56,032 nt of DNA. Origin: a virus. The DNA is taken from the IMG/VR virus record IMGVR_UViG_3300022696_000137, positions 1 to 56,032 of that record; one strand, written 5' to 3'. The position numbers and the translations under genes were made by a program. Under the pieces are notes generated by a model that ran no database searches, was not told the DNA's origin, and was given only the letters and a program-made list of their open reading frames with translations. This document shows positions 40,796-48,885 of this stretch, in pieces (position 1 is the first letter of the stretch; the number at the start of each line of letters is the position of its first letter).

Positions 40796-42559
40796 TTAAT
40801 AAATCTTTTCAATCTTTGAAAACCCAGATGCTTTTGTTACTCTAAAATGTGAATCAAACTCTTGAACATCTTGAAGTCTATGACTAATGATATAAATGCT
40901 CATATTTTTATTATTAGAAATAAGTCCACTCAAAGATGAAAGCATTACTTCCAGACCATCTTCATCAACTTGACCATCTAATAATTCATCCATAATAAGA
41001 AGCGAACAATCCCAACTACAAATAATTTTGGTCACGTCAATAAATGCAAGTAATATGGAAATATCAATTCTCTTTTTCTCACCTTCTGAATGGGACATAT
41101 ATGATAATTCTTGTCCAACCTTTTCTATCCCATAAATTTTATCCTCTAATAATTCATTTAATTCCATTTTTATAGGCATTTCAAATTTTTTAAGATATTC
41201 ATTTATTTTAACATTTAAAATTGGCATAAGTTTTTTGAAAAAATATGCTTTAATACCATTATCTGAAAGAATTACAGAGGCTGTTTCACTATGATATAAA
41301 TTAGTTTTTTCTTCTTCTGTTTCTTTATAAAGATTAGTATAATATTTCATTTTTTTATCTTGTTCAATTTGTAAATTTTTAATATCAAAATCGAATGAGC
41401 GTTTTTTAACAATAACTCTTCTTTCTTCTTGATCTATTATTTCATTAGTAAACCATTTAGCTTTATCTTCAAGAGATATAATTTCTCTTTTAAGATTATT
41501 TTGGTCTTCTATATTTTGTTCAATATAATTTAATTGTTCCTTAGCTTTATCAGCCTTTTTTTGATACTTATCTTTTTCCTTAGAATGTTTTTCATTCTTA
41601 ATATTAAGTTCATCAATTTCTTCATATCTTGAATCTTTTGAAAATGATCTCTTACAAGTAGGACAAATTTCATTCTCTTTAAGAAATTTAATCTTCTTAT
41701 TATTAGATTGGATTTTATAATTTTCTTCATTTACAGAATCTCTCCAACTTTGATATTCTTTTTGAAATTCTTTTTTCTTTAATTTCAATTTTTTAAAATC
41801 ATCAATAGAATAAGTTTTAAATGTTTCAATTTGAGACCAAATTGATTCTCGTTCAGTTTCATATTTATCAATTTTATCATTTAGTCTTTTAATATCATTT
41901 TGTTTAGTTTCTTCAAATGTTTCTTCAGCATGTTTCATTTCATTAAGTCTATTTTGATTACCTACAAGATTTTCTTCCAATATTTTTAATTCTCTTTCAT
42001 TCATTTGAACCTTTGTTTTTATACCGGCCATATTAACTTTAAGTTGACGGAGCATTTCACCAAAAACTTTAACATTAAAAATTGATTCAATAATATCTCT
42101 TTTTTCTAAAGTTGTCATTGAAAGATATGGTTTATTATAATTAATTGCAAGTGATATTACTTGTTTAAACATAGTGTAATTAATACCAAGAATATTATTT
42201 ATTTCGTCTTGTGTTTGTCTTTTAGTTGAAAGTAATTCTAATTTATTATTATTTTTAAGGATTTCTATAGTATCTGGAAGTTGTTGTCTTATTATATTAT
42301 AAATATCGTTTCCAATCTTAAATTTACATTCTACATATAATCCTTTTTTGTTTATTCTATTAATAAGTTCTCTATTTTTAATTTTTCTATAAGGTTTTCC
42401 AAAAAGACAAAATGAAAGTGGATCAAGGAGACCACCAGATTTTCCTTGACCATTCTTTCCTGTTATAAGGTTTAAGCCTGGATAAAAATTAATGGTTGTA
42501 ATACCTTTGCCAAAAGATAAAAAATTTCTAAATTTTAATTCTTGAAATTCTACATACAT
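40796..42559 (-). CDS. 46: Recombination ATPase subunit (T4 gp46/SbcC-like)
   Basis: The 587-residue SMC-like protein has Walker A GKNGQGKS (residues 34-41), long coiled coils with a zinc hook CPTC near the middle, the signature LSYMSHSEGEKKRIDIS near residue 490, and Walker B LLIMDELLDG. It partners gp47 in end resection. A strong early promoter lies 35 nt upstream. Confidence 0.93.
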   Translation of the reverse strand: MYVEFQELKFRNFLSFGKGITTINFYPGLNLITGKNGQGKSGGLLDPLSFCLFGKPYRKIKNRELINRINKKGLYVECKFKIGNDIYNIIRQQLPDTIEILKNNNKLELLSTKRQTQDEINNILGINYTMFKQVISLAINYNKPYLSMTTLEKRDIIESIFNVKVFGEMLRQLKVNMAGIKTKVQMNERELKILEENLVGNQNRLNEMKHAEETFEETKQNDIKRLNDKIDKYETERESIWSQIETFKTYSIDDFKKLKLKKKEFQKEYQSWRDSVNEENYKIQSNNKKIKFLKENEICPTCKRSFSKDSRYEEIDELNIKNEKHSKEKDKYQKKADKAKEQLNYIEQNIEDQNNLKREIISLEDKAKWFTNEIIDQEERRVIVKKRSFDFDIKNLQIEQDKKMKYYTNLYKETEEEKTNLYHSETASVILSDNGIKAYFFKKLMPILNVKINEYLKKFEMPIKMELNELLEDKIYGIEKVGQELSYMSHSEGEKKRIDISILLAFIDVTKIICSWDCSLLIMDELLDGQVDEDGLEVMLSSLSGLISNNKNMSIYIISHRLQDVQEFDSHFRVTKASGFSKIEKIY

Positions 42560-42593
42560 GAAAAATTATCCTTTTCTTTAATCTTTATATTTA

Positions 42594-42622
42594 AATATAC
42601 TATTCTAATCTATAATTGTCAA
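42594..42622 (-). promoter_or_regulatory. Early promoter of the gp46-gp55-gp47 operon
   Basis: On the minus strand, TTGACA (42617-42622), 17-nt spacer, TATATT (42594-42599). It starts the leftward transcript at the strand switch. Confidence 0.78.
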
Positions 42623-42686
42623 GCGATCAAATTAATACCCCCATTTGTCAAGGGTTTTATTACTTAAAATTATATATATTTAAAAA

Positions 42687-42711
42687 TGTGAAATACGAGT
42701 GCGGTTTCACA
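42687..42711. repeat. Palindrome TGTGAAAT-N9-GTTTCACA upstream of hsp20
   Basis: Arms 42687-42694 and 42704-42711 pair at 7 of 8 positions, about 50 nt before the hsp20 start, in the divergent region (42560-42759). It shares half-sites with the palindrome at 36835-36867. It may be an operator or a leader hairpin. Confidence 0.35.
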
Positions 42712-42759
42712 AAATGATAACAAATTGTATCAACAAACCTTACAAAAGGAGGTAAAATT

Positions 42760-43188
42760 ATGAAATTACAACCATTCTTCGACATCTTTGGAGAAACATT
42801 CGATATTCTAACCAGAGATCCATTTGAGGGTTTTCATTCCTCACTTTTTAATACTACAACAAAAGTAGATTATCCGTATAATATTAAAGTCAATGATAAT
42901 TCTTTTAATATTGAAATTGCTGCTATAGGATTAGATAAAAAAGATATTAATATTGACGTTGAAGATAATAAATTAATTGTATCTTCAAATAAACCTCAAA
43001 CAAAAGAAAATAAAGACAATTATATTATCAAAAAATTAGTTGACAGAAATTTTACACTTTCTTGGGATTTTCAAGCTGATGTAGATCTTAAAAATATTGA
43101 AGCTATACTTGATAAAGGACTCTTAATAATTAAAATTCCTAAGAAAAAGAATTCTATTGATAAAAAATTGAGAATTGAAATTCAATAA
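42760..43188 (+). CDS. hsp20: Small heat-shock protein (Hsp20/alpha-crystallin)
   Basis: The 142-residue protein has a central alpha-crystallin domain: YNIKVNDNSFNIEIAAIGLDKKDINIDVEDNKL (split here into strands), FTLSWDFQADVDLKNIEAILDKGLLIIKIP, and a C-terminal I-x-I motif, RIEIQ. Small heat-shock proteins hold unfolding proteins and are common in T4-like phages of environmental bacteria, where they may aid virion assembly. It is the first plus-strand gene, with AAAAGGAGGT before the ATG and a terminator behind. Confidence 0.9.
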   Translation: MKLQPFFDIFGETFDILTRDPFEGFHSSLFNTTTKVDYPYNIKVNDNSFNIEIAAIGLDKKDINIDVEDNKLIVSSNKPQTKENKDNYIIKKLVDRNFTLSWDFQADVDLKNIEAILDKGLLIIKIPKKKNSIDKKLRIEIQ

Positions 43189-43222
43189 AATCATTAAAAC
43201 GCGCTCAAATTCTAATAAAAAA

Positions 43223-43250
43223 GCAACGTCAATTTTGATGTTGCTTTTTT
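43223..43250 (+). terminator. Rho-independent terminator after hsp20
   Basis: A 9-bp stem (GCAACGTCA with TGATGTTGC, one G-T) at 43223-43244 is followed by six T. It lies 35 nt after the hsp20 stop. Confidence 0.85.
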
Positions 43251-43334
43251 TATTATTAAAATTCATAAAAAACCACAAGATGTTGTATATTTAACTATTA
43301 ACTATACAAAATGTGGGGGTCTAAAACTGAATTC

Positions 43335-43363
43335 TTGACAATTATAATCTAAAATTTTATATT
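43335..43363 (+). promoter_or_regulatory. Early promoter of uvsY
   Basis: TTGACA (43335-43340), 17-nt spacer, TATATT (43358-43363), the same consensus as the minus-strand set. Confidence 0.75.
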
Positions 43364-43455
43364 AGGTTAAAAAGATTTACCAGGTACTTTTCATATACTT
43401 ATTATTATTATTAATATAATTAATTAAGTAAATAAACATTAAGTTCATTAACACA

Positions 43456-43469
43456 CCGGCTTGCGCCGG
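43456..43469 (+). other. Small GC-rich hairpin in the uvsY leader
   Basis: CCGGC-TTGC-GCCGG forms a perfect 5-bp stem 9 nt before the GAGGAG ribosome-binding site of uvsY. It is strikingly GC-rich for this genome. The rest of 43251-43474 holds only the promoter. Confidence 0.4.
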
Positions 43470-43489
43470 AACTTTTGAGAGGAGAACTA

Positions 43490-43942
43490 ATGACTGATTC
43501 TGATTATAAAAAACTAAAAGATTATCTTGAAGAAGAACTTCAATTTGACCCAACAAATCCTCAAAGTTTAAGAGATAAACAAAGTAAGATACCACAATTG
43601 CTCCAACAATTTCTAACAATATATGCAAATGAAAAAGAACATTTAATTTGGTTACAATCACGATTAAAAATAACTCATTCTGAATTTTTCCATAAATACA
43701 AATACAATAGAGATAAAAAAGGTAATCCAATAGTAAATTTTGATTTTGATTATAATCTTAATACAAAAGGCGACATTGAAGTTTATGTTCAAGGTGATGA
43801 TAATTATGCTAAAAAAGCTTTAGCTGTAAAAAAGCAGGAATTACAAGTTGAATTTTTAGATAGAAGCATTCAAAATATTAAAGATATGAGTTGGGCATTG
43901 AAAGCAAGTTTTGAACAATTAAAGTATTTTGAAGGTGGTTAA
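43490..43942 (+). CDS. uvsY: Recombination mediator (T4 UvsY-like)
   Basis: The ATG at 43490 follows GAGGAG; the open frame also extends to a TTG at 43475. The protein has 150 residues and the UvsY pattern: a helical N terminus, NEKEHLIWLQSRLKITHSEFF, an acidic middle with NTKGDIEVYVQGDD, and the C-terminal RSIQNIKDMSWALKASFEQLKYFEGG helix (T4 'ALDAIKSRGFAIKHIQDMRAFEAG'). It helps UvsX displace gp32 from ssDNA. It neighbours uvsW as in T4. Confidence 0.82.
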   Translation: MTDSDYKKLKDYLEEELQFDPTNPQSLRDKQSKIPQLLQQFLTIYANEKEHLIWLQSRLKITHSEFFHKYKYNRDKKGNPIVNFDFDYNLNTKGDIEVYVQGDDNYAKKALAVKKQELQVEFLDRSIQNIKDMSWALKASFEQLKYFEGG

Positions 43943-43991
43943 AATTAAATATCAATTTATGGAATAGAAATAATCAATCTTTTGTTGAAAA

Positions 43992-43999
43992 TATAAATA
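43992..43999 (+). promoter_or_regulatory. T4-type late promoter before uvsW
   Basis: Exact TATAAATA, 35 nt before the uvsW start and ahead of AAGGAG (44023-44028). In T4, uvsW is a late gene. Confidence 0.65.
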
Positions 44000-44033
44000 T
44001 TCTTGTATTTAAGTTTTTAACAAAGGAGTTGAT

Positions 44034-45539
44034 TTGATTCGATTACACAAAGTTAATGAGGTATATCTTCGTGTAGAATGTTCATTTGAACAAGCATTAG
44101 AACTTAAAGAATTCCTCAGTTGTTACGCACCGAATTTTCAATTTCACCCAAAATTCCGTCAAAAAATTTGGAATGGTAAAATATCTTTTTTTGATTTTCG
44201 CACCCAATGTTTACCTATTGGTCTTCTTGAGAAATTTATAGAATTTTCAAATAATTTTGGATATGATTATGAATATTCTTTTCCAATTGAAGAACTCTTT
44301 GACTCAAAATTTTCTATTGATAAACTAAACATCTTTTTTATGAAAATATTTTCTGGTGTTAAAATTAATGACAAACTTCTATATCCAAGAGATTATCAAA
44401 TAAAAGCTATTCAAAATTGTCTTTATCGTCAACGTGGAGTAATTGAATCACCAACTGGTTCAGGAAAATCTCTTGATATTTACTCAATAATTCGTTATAT
44501 ATTAGAAAATACTGAAGAAAAAATTCTTCTTGTTGTTCCTTCAGTATCACTTGTAGAACAAATGTTTTCTGATTTTTTTGATTATGGGTGGAAAAACGCC
44601 AATAATTATGTAGATATTTTATATTCTGGTAAAATGATTACTGGAAAAAGAGTACTTTGTTCAACTTGGCAATCTATTTACAAAAAAAGTTCTGGTTTTT
44701 TTAAAGATTTTGGTGCAATATTAATTGATGAAGTTCATAGTGTTGGGTCATCTCAATCAATACAATCTGTTGCTAAAAAATGTACTAATGCTAAATATAG
44801 ACTTGGGTTTACAGGAACTCTTCCAGAAGAAGATCATGATATTTTTAACATTTATGGTTATTTGGGGCCGCAAATTTTTGAATTAAAATCTGCTGAATTG
44901 ATTGACAAAGGAGTACTTTCAAAAATAGTAATTGCTAATATTCTTTTTAAATATCCTGAAGCTATTGTAAAAAAGAATAAAAATAGAACATATCCAGAAG
45001 AAATAAGAACTATTGAAACTTATAAACCAAGATTTAAAGTACTTAAATATATTTTTGAAAATATAAAAGATGGTGAAAACACCCTAATTCTTTGCAGACA
45101 TATTGATCATCTTAAAGAAATTATAGATTATCTTGAAAAAAATGTTGATGATAAATTTAAACTTTCTGTTATATATGGAGCCATAGGACCTGAAGAACGT
45201 GAAGGAATAAGAAAAATGATGAATATAGAAAAGAATATTATTCTCATTGGAACTTATGCTACAATGTCAACAGGTATAAATATAAGAAGAATACATAATG
45301 TAATTTTTGCTTCATCTTATAAATCTAAGATTAAGATATTACAATCAATAGGCCGTGGTTTAAGAACACATGAAGATAAAGATTTGCTTATTCTTTGGGA
45401 TATAGTTGATGATTTAACTTGGAAAAAAAGAACTGGAAAATTGGGAAAGAATTATGTTTATGAACATTTTGAGCAACGGTTAAAGTATTATGAACAGCAA
45501 GGATTTAAATACCACAATCTTTTGTTGGGGGAAGAATAA
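44034..45539 (+). CDS. uvsW: ATP-dependent helicase (T4 UvsW-like)
   Basis: The 501-residue SF2 helicase has an N-terminal DNA-binding domain and YPRDYQIKAIQNCL (Q-like motif), Walker A ESPTGSGKS, Walker B LIDEVHSV (DEVH), motif III GFTGTLP, and motif VI QSIGRGLRT. UvsW unwinds R-loops and branched DNA, turning off origin-dependent replication late in T4 infection. The start is a TTG preceded by AAGGAG at good spacing. A TATAAATA lies upstream. Confidence 0.92.
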   Translation: MIRLHKVNEVYLRVECSFEQALELKEFLSCYAPNFQFHPKFRQKIWNGKISFFDFRTQCLPIGLLEKFIEFSNNFGYDYEYSFPIEELFDSKFSIDKLNIFFMKIFSGVKINDKLLYPRDYQIKAIQNCLYRQRGVIESPTGSGKSLDIYSIIRYILENTEEKILLVVPSVSLVEQMFSDFFDYGWKNANNYVDILYSGKMITGKRVLCSTWQSIYKKSSGFFKDFGAILIDEVHSVGSSQSIQSVAKKCTNAKYRLGFTGTLPEEDHDIFNIYGYLGPQIFELKSAELIDKGVLSKIVIANILFKYPEAIVKKNKNRTYPEEIRTIETYKPRFKVLKYIFENIKDGENTLILCRHIDHLKEIIDYLEKNVDDKFKLSVIYGAIGPEEREGIRKMMNIEKNIILIGTYATMSTGINIRRIHNVIFASSYKSKIKILQSIGRGLRTHEDKDLLILWDIVDDLTWKKRTGKLGKNYVYEHFEQRLKYYEQQGFKYHNLLLGEE

Positions 45540-45582
45540 TAAATATTATAAAATAATTAAAGATTTTTAAGAGGAGAAGCAA

Positions 45583-46344
45583 ATGTGGATTAAATTTTTT
45601 GGGTGGTTAACGACGCTATCCCTTAATTGGTGGCAAGCTTTAATTTTTTTGATTGTGGTTATGGTTGGCATATTATTATTAAATTTTCCTAAAACTAAAC
45701 CTATTTGGGTTTGGTTAGTGACAAGAAAAAAGAAAAGAGTAAAAATTCCTTGTGCGAGTTGTATTCAGATTACATTTTCGAAGCGTGAAAAGATGGAAAC
45801 AAAAAGAGAAATTATTGAAAATAAAATTTTAAAAGATCAGATGAATTTTGTTGAAACTAAATTATCTGAGCTAAATACACTCTGTATAAATAATTATAGT
45901 AAATTATTATCAGATTTTCGTGTTGATGATTCAGATGAACCTGGAAATGAAATTATACAATCCCGTCTTTATTGGGGAGTTTTGTTTGAAGCTTTAGAAA
46001 AGCTTGTTAAAGATGAATTAAGACGATCATTTAAAGAAAATGGTTTTTATGAGGTGGGTGGAGTAGAATTTCAACAATTTGTTAAAAATCGTTCAATGAA
46101 TATTGTTTCCATACTTACATATCATATAAGAAATGCATACCCACCTAAAGGTTTAGGAATGATTATTGATCAAGAATATATTCTTAATTTCTTAGAAAAT
46201 ATTTCTTCAAAAATTGAAGATATAGCTTTTGACATTTATATAGAAGCAAAAAGAATAAAAAAAGTGGCACTTGATGAAATAAACAAGATTGAGACTTCAT
46301 TTTATAAAGAAATGGATGAATATGAAAAGGAGCTTTCACTATGA
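45583..46344 (+). CDS. Hypothetical membrane-anchored protein
   Basis: The 253-residue protein has one strong transmembrane helix at residues 17-36 (WWQALIFLIVVMVGILLLNF) and a basic stretch after it (TRKKKRVK), so the C-terminal helical part is likely cytoplasmic. The rest is charged and helical. A candidate weak late promoter (AATAAATA, 45538-45545) precedes it, and GAGGAG gives a good ribosome-binding site. Not recognised; it overlaps the next gene by 4 nt. Confidence 0.6.
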   Translation: MWIKFFGWLTTLSLNWWQALIFLIVVMVGILLLNFPKTKPIWVWLVTRKKKRVKIPCASCIQITFSKREKMETKREIIENKILKDQMNFVETKLSELNTLCINNYSKLLSDFRVDDSDEPGNEIIQSRLYWGVLFEALEKLVKDELRRSFKENGFYEVGGVEFQQFVKNRSMNIVSILTYHIRNAYPPKGLGMIIDQEYILNFLENISSKIEDIAFDIYIEAKRIKKVALDEINKIETSFYKEMDEYEKELSL

Positions 46345-46793
46345 GTGGATTTATAAATTATTTAGATAATAAGATGATTAAAAGTGTTCCAAGAAAAAAG
46401 AACTTCCAGCCAACAAAACCTTTTAATAAAAAAGAAAATATTTCTTTTGATGAAAATTCAGAGGTTTTTAATAGACTTGTAGAAGAGGTTTATAAAAGGG
46501 TGGTTAAAGAATTAAAACCAATTAAAAAGTTTGTTCCTAATAAACCAGTTGTTGAAAATAAATCTAATAAACTTAATAGACGAGAAAGTATTGGGAGTAA
46601 AGTTAGAGATATTTTAGAAGGTGTGTCAGATAGTAAAGTTGCACCAAAATTTGGTAATTTAGTTCAAGAAAGAACGACACAAGAAGGGTCTGGAATGTCA
46701 ATGGGTGTTGATGAACATGGTGACCCCGTTCTGATTAAGCCAGTTAAAAAATTAACTGGTGATGCTAAAAAAGCAGCAAGTTTATTATTTTAA
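46341..46793 (+). CDS. Hypothetical protein, possible virion component
   Basis: The 150-residue protein is basic and poorly ordered in its first 90 residues (PRKKNFQPTKPFNKKEN), then has GSGMSMGVDEHGDPVLIKPVKKLTGDAKKAASLLF. It lies between a membrane protein and the likely structural protein at 46809. No family is recognised. Confidence 0.5.
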   Translation: MSGFINYLDNKMIKSVPRKKNFQPTKPFNKKENISFDENSEVFNRLVEEVYKRVVKELKPIKKFVPNKPVVENKSNKLNRRESIGSKVRDILEGVSDSKVAPKFGNLVQERTTQEGSGMSMGVDEHGDPVLIKPVKKLTGDAKKAASLLF

Positions 46794-46808
46794 AAGGAGA
46801 AATTAAAA

Positions 46809-47246
46809 ATGGCAATTAGTGTTATAATGAAAAATTTCAAAAAAGAGCTTTTCAAAGGTGATTTTGATTTAGAAGATGGCAATCTTTGGGTTGCATTAGT
46901 TAGTGGAACAGAAGGTGTTTCTACTTCTACATTTGAAAATATGATTGCTTTTTCTGCAGCTCAAGTGTATGAGACGAGTGGGTTTAATTCTGTGTATACA
47001 TCCGGTGGACAAAAATTAAATACAAGTGCGATAACATTAAATGGTTCAATTGCACAATGGGATGCCGGTGATGTAACTTGGTCTAATTCTACAATAAATT
47101 CTGATGGGTGTGTTATTTTCTTGTCAGCCACAGATGTAAATGATAGTAAGTTAGTATGTTATATTAGTTTTAACGGTACAAAAGCATCCAGTCTTGGAGA
47201 TTTTACTATTCAATGGAATTCTTTGGGGATAATAAATTTGGTTTAA
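46809..47246 (+). CDS. Putative virion structural protein
   Basis: The 145-residue protein has a beta-rich sequence: NLWVALVSGTEG, AQVYETSGFNSVYTSGGQKLN, AQWDAGDVTWSNSTINSDGCVIFL. The 'Y.tSGfns.YtsGGq.L..' and 'W.a.DvTW.nsTI.a.gcvif' patterns are typical of small phage head or tail decoration proteins. It has AAAAGGAG before the ATG. No catalytic residues. Confidence 0.6.
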   Translation: MAISVIMKNFKKELFKGDFDLEDGNLWVALVSGTEGVSTSTFENMIAFSAAQVYETSGFNSVYTSGGQKLNTSAITLNGSIAQWDAGDVTWSNSTINSDGCVIFLSATDVNDSKLVCYISFNGTKASSLGDFTIQWNSLGIINLV

Positions 47247-47270
47247 TTTTTAAAAATTGAAAGGGGTGTT

Positions 47271-48080
47271 ATGGTTGATGAATTGACGTTTAGTACTTCT
47301 AATAGTATTCCGATCCCGATAGAAAATTTATATAAAGGGTGTTCTTGTTTTTTGGTTGTTGGTGGACCAAGCCTAAAAACTTTTGATTTAAAAAAATTAG
47401 ATGGGTTAATTTCAATGGGAGTAAATAATTCCCCGGTAATTTACAAACCAAAACTTTGGACTTTCGTAGATGATCCTAATAAATTTCTTTTAAGTATTTG
47501 GAAAAATCCTTATATTATGAAATTTTCTCCTTTTCATAAAAAAGAGAAAAGATTATTTAATTCGGCCCGATGGGAAGATGTTCCTCTTAAAACTAAAGAA
47601 TGTCCTAATGTTATCTTTTATCATAGAAATAATCATTTTCAACCGGCTAAATGGTTAAACGAAAAAACAGTTAATTGGGGTAATAGTAAAGAAAATGGTG
47701 GTACAAGAAGTGTGTTTCTGGCTGCTATAAAAATTCTTTATTTATTAGGTTTTAGGAAAGTTTTTCTTGTTGGGTGTGATTTTAGGATGAAAGAGAATGA
47801 ACAAAATTATGCTTGGAAACAAGATAGAACAAGTGGATCTATAAAAAATAATAATAAAACTTATCAAGTTTTGAATGAAAGATTTAATATTTTACGACCT
47901 TTATTTGAAGAAAAGAATTTCTTTATTTTTAATTGTACGCCTAATTCTGGATTAAAATCTTTTCCTTTTATTGATTTTTCTGATGCTATAGAAATAGCAA
48001 AAAGTGATTTTGAAATTTTAGGAGAAAAAACTGAAGGTTTGTATGAACGTACCGCGCTTTTGAAAAAGGATAAAAAATGA
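47271..48080 (+). CDS. DUF115/MptE-like glycosyltransferase-associated protein
   Basis: The 269-residue protein has GCSCFLVVGGPSLKTFDLKKLDG and MGVNNSPVIYKPKLWTFVDD, the pattern of DUF115/MptE-like Rossmann proteins (nucleotide-binding VGGGPS loop, then 'D..w..D'). LLGFRKVFLVGCDFRM follows. In bacteria such proteins work in motility or surface-sugar glycosylation. It is first in a tightly overlapping cluster of glycan genes (47.3-54.1 kb). Confidence 0.65.
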   Translation: MVDELTFSTSNSIPIPIENLYKGCSCFLVVGGPSLKTFDLKKLDGLISMGVNNSPVIYKPKLWTFVDDPNKFLLSIWKNPYIMKFSPFHKKEKRLFNSARWEDVPLKTKECPNVIFYHRNNHFQPAKWLNEKTVNWGNSKENGGTRSVFLAAIKILYLLGFRKVFLVGCDFRMKENEQNYAWKQDRTSGSIKNNNKTYQVLNERFNILRPLFEEKNFFIFNCTPNSGLKSFPFIDFSDAIEIAKSDFEILGEKTEGLYERTALLKKDKK

Positions 48081-48883
48081 ATGGTATAATTTTTTATAAT
48101 ATTGGTTTTAAGATGTTAGTTAGATTATCGGTATCATTATATACCCTACGCCGTAATTATTCTGGTGATGTTACAGTAATTTGTGATGAGGATTCTTTTA
48201 ATAAGTGTAAAAAAATAACTGATTTATTTGATGTAAATATACTTAAAGTAAAAAATGATTTGACAGGTAAAAATATTCCTTTCCTTAATAAATGTCTTCT
48301 TCATAAATTTTCTCCTTATGATAATACTATTTTTCTTGATTGTGACACTTTAATTCTTAAAAATTTTGATGAATTATTTGACTATTTTAAAAATTATGAA
48401 TTTTTTACTACAAAATTTTCAAGTTGGACTATTAATAAAATAATATCTAAACGAATAAAAGCTTGGACTCCTTATTTTCCAAATTTAATTAAACCAGCAT
48501 TAAATTTTGGTTTTGCCATTAATACAGGAGTTTTTGGTTTTAGAAAAGATAGTAAATTAATGAATGATTGGTTTTCTTATGCTGTTAAAGGAAAGGATTT
48601 GTTTATTCCAGATGAAACGAGTTGTCAATTAATACTTCATAAATATAATCATAAACTTGTTAGTCATAATTATAATACGAGTTGTAAATTTGATAAAATA
48701 ACAGATGATACTCGTATAATTCATTTTCATGGAAGAAAACATTGTCGTATTCAAAATGGTGAATTTCTTTTTAATTCAAAACTTTGGTATAAGGAATTTG
48801 ATAAAATTAGTTTTTGGTCAAGTGTTGAAGATGTGTTTAAATATGATAGAATGTTAAAGAATAATATTGAAAAAAGGATTTGA
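48077..48883 (+). CDS. GT8-like glycosyltransferase
   Basis: The 268-residue protein has TVICDEDSFNKC near residue 35 and TIFLDCDTLILKNFDELF near residue 90, the DxD donor site of GT-A enzymes. FGFAINTGVFGFRKDSKLMNDW is a typical GT8 acceptor loop, and RIIHFHGRKH carries the C-terminal His pair. It overlaps both neighbours by 4 nt or less. Confidence 0.75.
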   Translation: MNGIIFYNIGFKMLVRLSVSLYTLRRNYSGDVTVICDEDSFNKCKKITDLFDVNILKVKNDLTGKNIPFLNKCLLHKFSPYDNTIFLDCDTLILKNFDELFDYFKNYEFFTTKFSSWTINKIISKRIKAWTPYFPNLIKPALNFGFAINTGVFGFRKDSKLMNDWFSYAVKGKDLFIPDETSCQLILHKYNHKLVSHNYNTSCKFDKITDDTRIIHFHGRKHCRIQNGEFLFNSKLWYKEFDKISFWSSVEDVFKYDRMLKNNIEKRI

Positions 48884-48885
48884 TA

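Noticed and set aside
43377-43730. Minus-strand frame opposite uvsY
   Set aside because: Hydrophobic, Asn-rich composition reflects reverse reading of uvsY; it has no ribosome-binding site.
45275-45282. TATAAATA within uvsW
   Set aside because: It encodes part of the TGINIRR helicase segment, is not upstream of a gene start, and is expected by chance in an AT-rich genome.
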